Below are positions 1-6,207 of a stretch of 7,556 bases of DNA, piece after piece. The DNA comes from an uncultured Geobacter sp. (GTDB lineage Bacteria; Desulfobacterota; Desulfuromonadia; Geobacterales; Geobacteraceae). The stretch is taken from assembly GCA_937886325.1 (NCBI GenBank), contig CALABV010000094.1, forward strand, positions 1 to 7,556. The letters are read 5' to 3'. Every line of letters starts with the position of its first letter. Positions within the stretch are counted from its first letter, which is position 1. The position numbers and the translations under genes are program-made. A model generated the notes under the pieces. That model was not told the origin of the DNA. It made no database searches and was given only the letters and a program-made list of their open reading frames with translations.

Positions 1-19
1 ACGGCCGGCCGGCGCCGGA

Positions 20-1474
20 TCAGCGCGCCGCCATGGGATCCCTGATCTCGTGCTCCTTCTTGAACATGAGCTTTTTCGAACCCCGGTTGTTGACGTATTT
101 CTCCAATTCCAGGTTGACAGCGAGCGGGACGGTCACACCCGCCCCGGCCAGGGCCTGCCGGAGAAGCGCTTCCGCCTTGCCGGCATGTCGCCCCGCATCA
201 CCCAGGACCCGCATCGCCTCCGTGGGGTTGTGGAATCCGACCGAATTTTCCGCGCCGATGAAGACAACCCGGTAGAAGGCCTCCTCGTATTCATCCCGCG
301 CCGCCGCGTACAATCCCGTGTCGATCTTCACGCCCCCGGCCTCGGCCCTGTTCGCTATCTCGAAAATCTTTGCCGCCGTGGCCGTTGAGTAGCCGGCACG
401 GATGAAGAGGGACATGGTCCTGTCCTGGATGGCGAAGACCTGTTTTCGCAGCAACTCCGGACCCTCGGCATGGCACTGGATGCATGCCCGCAGGTCGTTC
501 TTCAGGGGACTCATGATCCTGTGGTCGGACACCTTCCTGGCGCCCACCTTGGTATACGGCATGTGACAGTCGGCGCAGGCGACGCCGGCATTCCAGTGGA
601 CGCTGTTGTTGGAGAAAAGCTCGAATTCCGGGTGACGGAGAAAGGCCATGCGGAAACCGGTGACGCCCTGGGTCCACTCCCTGTTCGCCGGGCTTCTTCT
701 GAGATCCCTGATGATGTTTTCGATGGTGATTGCGCCCCAGCGGCCGCCGGTCCAGGGAAAAACCACGTCCGTTGACTTCATGTTTGCGTCCTTGGGGATG
801 CGGTAGGTGACATGGCACTGGGCGCACACCAGGCTCCGCTTGTCCTGCTGGGTCAGCTTCTTTTCGTCGACGCCGATTGTCCGGAGCGCCCTGCCGAGGG
901 TAAAGCCGTGGGACATCCTGAGAGACATGTCTTTGTTGTCGTGGCAGTCGATACAGGCAACGCCGAGGGTGCGGTGCTCTTTCGGAATCCGGTCGAGGAC
1001 ATCGTGGTAGGTTTTGGAGAAGTAGTCGCTCCCCATCTTTTCCCGCAGGAGCGGGGCATACGGGCTCTTGCAGGAGAGGCAGCTCCCCCCCGCCTTGAGC
1101 CTTGCCGGGTCAATCTCCAGCTGGTCCGTGATCATGAAATAATGCCCTCGCGGCTCCCGGTATTCCACGCCGAACCCCCACCCGTTATAGAGGAGCGCCA
1201 GAAACGGGAACTCGTCCAGTTTGTCCCGTGGGCCTTCTCCCACGTCGTTTCCCCGTTTGTACCGGCTTTTTCCCGCGGGTGTCGGCTCGCCGGTCTTCTT
1301 CCACAGTTCATATTCAACCGGATAGGCCTTGCCCCACGGCTCAGGATCAATGGTACCGGCGGCTATTTCCACCGTCTTCACCGGCTCCGGCTTCTGCGGC
1401 GCGCATCCCGGCACGAGAGCAGCCAGAGACAGCAGTACCAATACAAGGCCATACTCCCCGGCTTTTGTTCTCAT
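20..1474 (-). CDS. nrfA: Cytochrome c nitrite reductase, ammonia-forming, catalytic subunit
   Basis: Periplasmic pentaheme enzyme that reduces nitrite to ammonium with six electrons received from NrfH. Of 484 residues, five heme-binding motifs are visible: CLSCK (132-136, the Lys-ligated catalytic heme that defines NrfA), CIDCH (174-178), CAQCH (217-221), CADCH (300-304) and CIQCH (331-335). Catalytic residues align with E. coli NrfA: Arg109 in PRGH, Tyr224 after the third heme, and His281 in HPEFE. His415 in GFHNP fits a distal heme ligand. The E. coli calcium ligands Glu, Lys and Gln are replaced by Thr223, Phe278 and Arg280, as in the calcium-independent Geobacter-type enzyme. The N-terminus is hydrophobic (10-22) and ends in VPGC with Cys24, so it may be a lipoprotein, although Pro before the Gly is not typical of a lipobox. 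The ATG overlaps the nrfH stop codon (ATGA), with AGGGAG and GGAG sequences just upstream, indicating translational coupling. Length is normal for the family. Confidence 0.97.
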   Translation of the reverse strand: MRTKAGEYGLVLVLLSLAALVPGCAPQKPEPVKTVEIAAGTIDPEPWGKAYPVEYELWKKTGEPTPAGKSRYKRGNDVGEGPRDKLDEFPFLALLYNGWGFGVEYREPRGHYFMITDQLEIDPARLKAGGSCLSCKSPYAPLLREKMGSDYFSKTYHDVLDRIPKEHRTLGVACIDCHDNKDMSLRMSHGFTLGRALRTIGVDEKKLTQQDKRSLVCAQCHVTYRIPKDANMKSTDVVFPWTGGRWGAITIENIIRDLRRSPANREWTQGVTGFRMAFLRHPEFELFSNNSVHWNAGVACADCHMPYTKVGARKVSDHRIMSPLKNDLRACIQCHAEGPELLRKQVFAIQDRTMSLFIRAGYSTATAAKIFEIANRAEAGGVKIDTGLYAAARDEYEEAFYRVVFIGAENSVGFHNPTEAMRVLGDAGRHAGKAEALLRQALAGAGVTVPLAVNLELEKYVNNRGSKKLMFKKEHEIRDPMAAR

Positions 1475-1971
1475 TCTCCCGCTCCCTGTTTCGTAGACAG
1501 AGTTCGTTCACGATACGCAAAAACCCCGGTCAGCCGGTGGCGCATCTGACGGTGACAGTTCCAGCATTGCCGTGTCGTGTCCATCAGGGAGATCGTCTCT
1601 TCATGGCACCTGGCGCAGTTTGCCTGCACCACGCGCTCTCCATGGGCGGAAAGAGTAATGGGCTCGGGAACCATGCCCGTGTGGAAAGAGATCAGATCCT
1701 TCATCCCGTCGATGGATTTCCAGACATAGTGTTCGACCGTATTACCGTTCGGAAGGTGGCAGTCGACGCATTTTGAGCGGCTGTGCGCCCCGGAGTGCCG
1801 CCAGGCCGCATGCTGTTCCTCCATGACGTGACAGGAGGCGCAGAACTCGGGAGACTCCGAGCGGGCCAGAAGCTTCGGCGGCCCGATAAGGAGAAACAGG
1901 ACGACGGCCGCCCCTGCGCATGCCGCGAGAGCGGACAGGCAGACGGTGCGTCGCGACAAACGAAATCTCAT
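1471..1971 (-). CDS. nrfH: Cytochrome c nitrite reductase small subunit, membrane quinol dehydrogenase
   Basis: Tetraheme c-type cytochrome of the NapC/NirT/NrfH family. It oxidises menaquinol at the outer face of the inner membrane and passes the electrons to NrfA. The 166-residue protein has a positively charged start (MRFRLSRR), one membrane anchor at about 10-30, and four heme motifs: CASCH (44-48), CVDCH (68-72), CARCH (119-123) and CWNCH (136-140). The first heme is followed by Val-Met, giving CxxCHxM, the arrangement in NrfH where Met50 would be the unusual heme 1 ligand. The start is supported by AGGGAG (1979-1984 on the complement) 7 nt upstream. It is the first gene of the nrfHA operon and overlaps nrfA by 4 bp, so the two subunits are probably made in balance. 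Confidence 0.95.
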   Translation of the reverse strand: MRFRLSRRTVCLSALAACAGAAVVLFLLIGPPKLLARSESPEFCASCHVMEEQHAAWRHSGAHSRSKCVDCHLPNGNTVEHYVWKSIDGMKDLISFHTGMVPEPITLSAHGERVVQANCARCHEETISLMDTTRQCWNCHRQMRHRLTGVFAYRERTLSTKQGAGE

Positions 1972-2269
1972 ATACTTTCTCCCTAGCTCGTGGCCATCCG
2001 GAAACCAGATACCGATCGAATAGTCGCATTCGGTAAGGACAGGGGGATTGCCGTCCTGTATGGAATTCTACCAGGAAAAAAAGGATTTTCGATGCTAGGG
2101 CTGACAACGAGGAGAGCCAAAGACGGATGTGGACGGGGAATCGCCTGACAGAACAGGACCTTAATGAATGATTTGGCGTTGACATGACAGCAAAGGAAAA
2201 CTACAGTAAGCCTCCGAAAGTCGGGCGCATCTTCGCGCAAGACAAAAAATCCAGATCCATGGAGGCGCA
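1972..2269. other. Divergent intergenic region between nrfH and the AGCS symporter gene
   Basis: About 300 bp without a credible gene, serving both divergent transcription units. It holds the nrfH ribosome binding site (1979-1984, minus) and a good plus-strand promoter at 2179-2207. On the minus strand, TAGAAT at 2065-2070 could be a -10 element for nrfHA, but no matching -35 is found; a 7-base A-run (T-run on minus) at about 2076-2082 lies just upstream of it. A short hairpin can form from AGGAC (2037-2041) and GTCCT (2053-2057), which would lie in the nrfH leader. I found no convincing FNR palindrome (TTGAT-N4-ATCAA) and no -24/-12 sigma54 site, so nrfHA regulation cannot be read from the sequence. 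Confidence 0.5.
2179..2207 (+). promoter_or_regulatory. Sigma70-type promoter for the AGCS symporter gene
   Basis: A perfect -35 box TTGACA (2179-2184) is followed by a 17-base spacer and TACAGT (2202-2207), which keeps the three most conserved -10 positions (T1, A2, T6). Transcription would start near 2213-2215, leaving a leader of about 55 nt before the ATG at 2270. The -35 box begins a direct repeat TGACA-TGACA (2180-2189). The match is by eye only. Confidence 0.6.
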
Positions 2270-3652
2270 ATGACTGAACTGAACGCTTTCTTCGGTATGC
2301 TGAGCGGTTATGTCTGGGGGGTGCCGCTGCTGGTGCTTCTGGTGGGCACAGGGATCTTCCTGACGGTCCGGCTTCGTCTCCTCCAGGTTTTCCAACTCCC
2401 CCATGCCCTCTACGAGACCTTCGTCAAGCCCAAATCCAACGAACAGGGGGACATCAGCCACTTCCAGGCGCTGATGGTGGCCCTTGCCGCAACCATCGGC
2501 ACCGGCAACATCATCGGGGTCGCCACCGCCATCTCCGTGGGCGGGCCCGGCGCCCTGTTCTGGATGTGGATCACCGCCGCATTCGGCATGGCCACCAAGT
2601 ACGCGGAAGGGGTGCTGGCCGTCAAGTACCGTATCGTGGACGAAAACGGCGAAATGGCCGGCGGTCCCATGTACTATATAGAGCGCGGTCTCGGCCTGAA
2701 ATGGCTCGGCGTGCTGTTCGCCCTGTTCGGCTCCATCGCCGCTTTCGGCATCGGCAACATGGTGCAGGCCAATGCCGTGGCCGGCAACCTGAAGGAAAGC
2801 CTGGGACTGGATCCGCTGATCACGGGCCTTATTCTCACCCTCCTCACCGGAGTCGTCATCCTGGGCGGAGTAAAGAGCATCGGGCGGGTCTCCGCGGTGA
2901 TGGTGCCGGTGATGGCGATTGTCTATGTGGCCGGGTGCCTTGTCATCCTGTTCATCCATGCCGGCGATGTGCCGGGGGCCCTGATGCTGGTTTTCCACGA
3001 CGCCTTCACCGGCACGGCCGCGACCGGAGGATTCCTCGGTTCCGCGGTAATGCTCGCTATCCAGAAAGGCGTATCACGGGGGGTGTTCTCCAACGAATCG
3101 GGCATGGGAAGCGCGCCCATCGCGGCGGCGGCGGCCAAGACCAATGAACCGTGCGAACAGGCCCTGGTATCCATGACCGGCACCTTCATCGACACCATCA
3201 TCGTCTGCACCATGACCGGCCTGGTGTTGATCGTAACCGGGGCATGGCACTCGGGGTACGAGGTTTCGGCCCTCACCAAATCCGCCTTCGACACGGGGCT
3301 GCCGGGAAACTGGGGAGGGGTCATCGTTACCTTCGGCATCGTCTTTTTCGCCTACTCCACCATCATCGGCTGGGCCTACTATGGCGAAAAATGCCTGGAA
3401 TACCTTCTGGGAGTCAAGGCGCTGCTTCCCTACCGGCTCTTCTATGCCGCCTTCGTGTTCGTCGGCGCCGGCGTCAAGCTGGACCTGGTCTGGAATTTCG
3501 CCGACGTGATGAACGGCCTCATGGCCGTGCCGAACCTGATTGCGTTACTCGGTCTGTCAGGGGTGGTGGTTGCCGAGACGAACCGGTTTCTGGCCACGCG
3601 GAAAGGGGCACGGAAGGCGGATGGAGCGGAACCGTCTTCCACCTCGCCCTGA
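2270..3652 (+). CDS. Sodium:alanine (or glycine) symporter, AGCS family
   Basis: Inner-membrane secondary transporter that imports a small neutral amino acid, most often alanine or glycine, with Na+. The 460-residue protein is hydrophobic throughout, with about ten membrane segments. It carries the family signature GGPGALFWMWITAAFG at 91-106. Just before it is the conserved ATIGTGNIIG stretch (about 74-83), which lies in the ion/substrate-binding region of the family. Further on it has the conserved NESGMGSAPIAAAAAKTNEP-type loop (encoded near 3091-3150). The tail after the last membrane segment is short, charged and probably cytoplasmic. The start is supported by GGAGG (2261-2265) 4 nt upstream of the ATG and by the promoter at 2179-2207. 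It appears monocistronic: the next gene is convergent. Family membership is certain; the exact substrate cannot be read from sequence. Confidence 0.95.
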   Translation: MTELNAFFGMLSGYVWGVPLLVLLVGTGIFLTVRLRLLQVFQLPHALYETFVKPKSNEQGDISHFQALMVALAATIGTGNIIGVATAISVGGPGALFWMWITAAFGMATKYAEGVLAVKYRIVDENGEMAGGPMYYIERGLGLKWLGVLFALFGSIAAFGIGNMVQANAVAGNLKESLGLDPLITGLILTLLTGVVILGGVKSIGRVSAVMVPVMAIVYVAGCLVILFIHAGDVPGALMLVFHDAFTGTAATGGFLGSAVMLAIQKGVSRGVFSNESGMGSAPIAAAAAKTNEPCEQALVSMTGTFIDTIIVCTMTGLVLIVTGAWHSGYEVSALTKSAFDTGLPGNWGGVIVTFGIVFFAYSTIIGWAYYGEKCLEYLLGVKALLPYRLFYAAFVFVGAGVKLDLVWNFADVMNGLMAVPNLIALLGLSGVVVAETNRFLATRKGARKADGAEPSSTSP

Positions 3653-3710
3653 GCGGGTGTGTACGGTGGAATGGCCGCATGGCGATTGAAGGTGTAGCGG
3701 GGAAATGAAG

Positions 3711-3727
3711 CCGATTCGGGAAATCGG
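3711..3727. terminator. Weak hairpin in the convergent gap, possible terminator
   Basis: CCGATT (3711-3716) and AATCGG (3722-3727) form a perfect 6-bp stem with a 5-base loop, in the 89-bp gap between two converging genes. Neither strand has a real T-run after the stem. On the minus strand the stem is followed by a moderately pyrimidine-rich stretch. The position suits a shared terminator but the structure is weak. Confidence 0.25.
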
Positions 3728-3741
3728 GAAAGGTAAAGGGT

Positions 3742-4275
3742 TTATTCCTTCCCGTCGCCCGGGTTCTCATAGAAGCGATCCCAGGGGACAGTGGTGATAA
3801 CAGGTTCCTTGCCTCCCCCTTCTATGACGATCCTCGTAGTAACCGGCTGCGCAACGTGACAGTCGCCGTATTCAAACGCATGACGAGGCAATACGATTGC
3901 CGAGTCCCTCCTGACCTCGGCCCAGGCGGACATGAACCCGCCGCATTTGCCCTGGAGGTTGGCGTTACCGGGCAATGCGCCTATCGTGATTGAGTAGATG
4001 CCGTCACGTAGCCTGCATTGCCCGTGAACGGTTTTGAGCGAGCCGATATGGTTTTTGTTTTTCTTATCTTTAACAATCAGCGACCACGGGTCCCATTGAC
4101 GGCGGCCTTTGCCCTTGATCATTTTACCGCCGGCTTCGTTGTAAGCGCCGGAATACGTGAGAATAACCGAATTTGCCTTCGTATCGCATTCATACCCTAC
4201 CAGTTTATGGAAAAAATCCGCATGAGCCGGCGTCGTCGACACCATGAACATGCACATAGCGATCACTACTTTCAT
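3742..4275 (-). CDS. Small secreted protein of unknown function with four cysteines
   Basis: I do not recognise this family. The 177-residue protein has a clear signal peptide (MKVVIAMCMFMVSTTPAHA, cleavage expected after AHA at 19), so it is exported. The mature part has four cysteines (30, 87, 111, 139), which could form two disulfides. It looks mainly beta-rich, with alternating strands such as NSVILTYSG and GIYSITIGAL. The start at 4275 is chosen over an in-frame ATG 63 bases upstream because GGAGGG (4281-4286 on the complement) sits 5 nt before it and because the signal peptide begins there. It lies 92 bp downstream of the propeller gene on the same strand, with no strong terminator between, so it may belong to the same transcript. 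Being a real exported gene is likely; its function is unknown. Confidence 0.75.
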   Translation of the reverse strand: MKVVIAMCMFMVSTTPAHADFFHKLVGYECDTKANSVILTYSGAYNEAGGKMIKGKGRRQWDPWSLIVKDKKNKNHIGSLKTVHGQCRLRDGIYSITIGALPGNANLQGKCGGFMSAWAEVRRDSAIVLPRHAFEYGDCHVAQPVTTRIVIEGGGKEPVITTVPWDRFYENPGDGKE

Positions 4276-4367
4276 AGAAACCCTCCAATCTGCTCCGCTG
4301 CTCTCGAATTCCGCGGCCCATGGCCGCCTTCCCGGCACTGCTGATTTCTCTTGAGTGGGGGTCTCCG

Positions 4368-5462
4368 CTACCAGACCGGGTCTTTGCCGTTTTCCACAAG
4401 CTTGTGCCGTATTTTGCCGTCAAGCGATCCAGCGCATATGCAAATGCCTGTGCCGCACTGCTCGGACGAGTAGGTCCAATAAACAATAAAGTTTCCGTCC
4501 GGAGAAAAGTCCGGATGAAGGGCATCCTCGAAGAGGACCGAACTCCTTCCGTTTATCGTGTCAAGAAGACGTATCTCGTTGAAGCCGCTTCCCTGGAGCC
4601 GGTCGTATCCATACGCCAGAAGCCGTCCGTTGGGATGCCAGGATAGATGTGTGGCGCCCAAATTTTTGCGACTTCCCCTGCTTGTCGGCTCGTCATAGGA
4701 GGCGACGGCGGCGAGACGTTTCCCATTCCACCCGATGGGGGGACCTCCTGCTGCATCCTTCTCCACCTCGGCAATCCAGATGTCTCCGTTGCGGGTAAAG
4801 GCGAGCCTGTCGCCGGTGGGCGACCATGCCGGGTGCGCGTTGTCCGCGAAGAAGAAACCCGTTCCGCCCTTGAAAAGGTCGTACCGAACGACGAACTTGC
4901 TCGGATCCTGCGAGCCAAGGGGGACGTCGAATAGGGAAGTTCCGGCGATGATACCTTTTTTCGAATTGTGCGGCGCCTTACCTGCGGCATGCGCTGCGAC
5001 GCGGACAGCCTCAAAGGTATCGGGACGGGAAAAGGTGAGTGAGTCACCCATCGGGTTCCAGGAGATCTCCACACCGGGAGACAAGGGGTCCCGGTGTGCG
5101 TCGTCTCTCTTCCACCCGGATGTCACGGGCCGCTGATTGCTTCCATCGGCCATTGCCACCCAGATATCGGTATCGCGAACAAATGCAATCCTGGTCTTGT
5201 CGTGAGACCACGATGGATTGTGCCCGTTTTCAATGATGAGTTTCTGTTCGGATCCATCACCGTTTGCAACCCAGATAGTGTTGTCACGGACAAATGCCAG
5301 CTTCCAGGCGCGCAGGTCTGCCGGCAACGGGCCGGAAAAATCACCCGCCATCGCAACGCTGAAAAGCGCGGCGCACAGGAGTACGGTTATTCCCACCTGT
5401 CTCATCATACGACAAGAACCCGATTCGCTTTTTCCCCTGACCGGGGAGGTATGGAGTTTCAT
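4368..5462 (-). CDS. Exported six-bladed beta-propeller protein (TolB/PD40-like)
   Basis: 364-residue protein with a signal sequence (hydrophobic core about 22-36, cleavage expected after AMA at 39), so it is probably periplasmic or outer. The body is a chain of PD40/TolB-type repeats: NPSWSHDKTRIAF (82-94), ISWNPMGDSLTF (133-144), HPAWSPTGDRLAF (210-222), LSWHPNGRLLAY (273-284) and HPDFSPDGNFIVY (316-328). The protein stops at KDPVW, where a new repeat would begin. The missing strands are supplied by the N-terminus (KLAFVRDNTIWVA, 54-66), giving a closed six-bladed ring. It is not TolB itself: the N-terminal TolB domain and the Tol-Pal genes are absent. Such propellers usually bind proteins or ligands. 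The last blade contains C336, C341 and C343. GGAG (5468-5471 on the complement) 5 nt before the ATG supports this start over the internal Met-Met at 19-20, though the n-region is long. It starts 2 bp after the preceding gene ends, so the pair is one operon. Confidence 0.88.
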   Translation of the reverse strand: MKLHTSPVRGKSESGSCRMMRQVGITVLLCAALFSVAMAGDFSGPLPADLRAWKLAFVRDNTIWVANGDGSEQKLIIENGHNPSWSHDKTRIAFVRDTDIWVAMADGSNQRPVTSGWKRDDAHRDPLSPGVEISWNPMGDSLTFSRPDTFEAVRVAAHAAGKAPHNSKKGIIAGTSLFDVPLGSQDPSKFVVRYDLFKGGTGFFFADNAHPAWSPTGDRLAFTRNGDIWIAEVEKDAAGGPPIGWNGKRLAAVASYDEPTSRGSRKNLGATHLSWHPNGRLLAYGYDRLQGSGFNEIRLLDTINGRSSVLFEDALHPDFSPDGNFIVYWTYSSEQCGTGICICAGSLDGKIRHKLVENGKDPVW

Positions 5463-5464
5463 GC

Positions 5465-5932
5465 TTACTCCGCAATGCCGAAGGTATCCCAGAATCCCTG
5501 GAACTGCTTTTCAGCTTTTTCAAATTCTCCCTTGGCCTCCAGGAGTTCCTTTCCGGTAATTTCTCCCGCTTTTGCTTTCCGTTGCGCCAACTCGTATTCC
5601 AGTTTCCTGATGAGATAGTCCTGTTTCAGCAGAGTCCCTTTGATACCTCCCACATAATTGACGAACCCCAGGTTCTGTATTTCCCATCCCGTATTTCCTA
5701 TTTCAGCCAACCGTTTTTTGGGTATTTTCCCCTGAGATGCCGCTGTGAGTTTTTTGAAGCTGTCAAGGGCGGACTTAACCGCGTCCAGATTTTCCAGCGA
5801 ATTTCTGGTTGAGAACCTTTCATTGAATGTATAGTCGGCCGGCTCATCGGGATGCACCGGTTTCACTACCACCTCACCGTGAGCAGGGATCGCTATCGCG
5901 ACAAGCAGACAACCAATGAATATGCGCAGCAT
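5465..5932 (-). CDS. Small exported helical protein of unknown function
   Basis: I do not recognise this family. The 155-residue protein begins with a signal peptide (MLRIFIGCLLVAIAIPAHG, cleavage expected near 19), followed by a short extended region (VVVKPVHPDEPADYTF). The rest is mostly helical and charged: one helix at about 47-67 and a long, possibly coiled-coil segment at about 105-147, rich in Lys, Glu, Leu and Ala. The mature protein has no cysteine. The start at 5932 is chosen over an in-frame ATG at 5989 because AAGGAGAG (5937-5944 on the complement) lies 4 nt upstream and the signal peptide starts there. It is the first gene of the unit that continues into the propeller gene 2 bp later, with a plausible promoter at 6031-6058. 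An accessory or binding role alongside the propeller is a guess from position only. Confidence 0.82.
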   Translation of the reverse strand: MLRIFIGCLLVAIAIPAHGEVVVKPVHPDEPADYTFNERFSTRNSLENLDAVKSALDSFKKLTAASQGKIPKKRLAEIGNTGWEIQNLGFVNYVGGIKGTLLKQDYLIRKLEYELAQRKAKAGEITGKELLEAKGEFEKAEKQFQGFWDTFGIAE

Positions 5933-6207
5933 AGTACTCTCCTTCTTTATCCGCAGAACAGCACGCCGACGATGATCCTCACCCCGCAAACTTTCAAACC
6001 GGGGGAAGCTCCCGATTCTTCCTTTACTTTATTGTAGTCACTTTGCCTTTACATTCAACCCTCCCCAGTCATGTTCTACGAACCAAAGGGGTCGCGGAAA
6101 CTGGCCTTTTTCCGAGGCTTTGATACAGTTACAGGAGGGAAGTCCCGTTCTTTTTATTGAGCGTGTTGGAAAGCCCGATGTGGGGAGCAAACAAGGGGGG
6201 TTGAGAG
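5933..6207. other. Divergent intergenic region between the two exported-protein units
   Basis: 275 bp without a convincing gene. It holds the minus-strand promoter at 6031-6058 and its leader of roughly 90 nt, in which GGGA (6003-6006) and TCCC (6010-6013) can form a small stem. For the plus-strand gene, the ribosome binding site AAGGGGGG (6193-6200) is clear. No good promoter was found: TTGATA at 6120-6125 resembles a -35 box but has no -10 partner at the right distance. Confidence 0.5.
6031..6058 (-). promoter_or_regulatory. Sigma70-type promoter for the helical protein and propeller operon
   Basis: Read on the minus strand, TTGAAT (6053-6058) is followed by a 16-base spacer and TACAAT (6031-6036), a five-of-six match to the -10 consensus. 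The start point would be near 6024, giving a leader of about 90 nt to the ATG at 5932. Found by eye. Confidence 0.5.

Noticed and set aside
2..18. GC-only palindromes (GGCCGGCC, CCGGCGCCGG) just past the nrfA stop codon
   Set aside because: They could be the stem of an nrfA terminator, but the window ends before any T-run could be seen.
812..1549. 245-codon open frame on the plus strand opposite nrfA and nrfH
   Set aside because: Antisense to two genes with unmistakable heme motifs; no ribosome binding site or domain.
1972..2269. FNR-type or sigma54-type control site for nrfHA
   Set aside because: Searched by eye on both strands; only partial half-sites such as TGAT...TTGACA were found, with wrong spacing.
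2201..2998. 265-codon open frame on the minus strand opposite the symporter gene
   Set aside because: It is rich in His, Gln, Asp and Gly with no family resemblance, the typical look of an antisense frame of a GC-rich gene. The opposite strand has a certain AGCS gene.
4313..4327. GCGGCC-CAT-GGCCGC hairpin in the gap between the propeller gene and the next gene
   Set aside because: The stem is only 6 bp with a 3-base loop and no T-run follows on either strand, so it is not called a terminator.
4276..4338. Longer N-terminus for the four-cysteine secreted protein
   Set aside because: The extra 21 residues precede a perfect signal peptide with its own strong ribosome binding site, so the downstream ATG is preferred.
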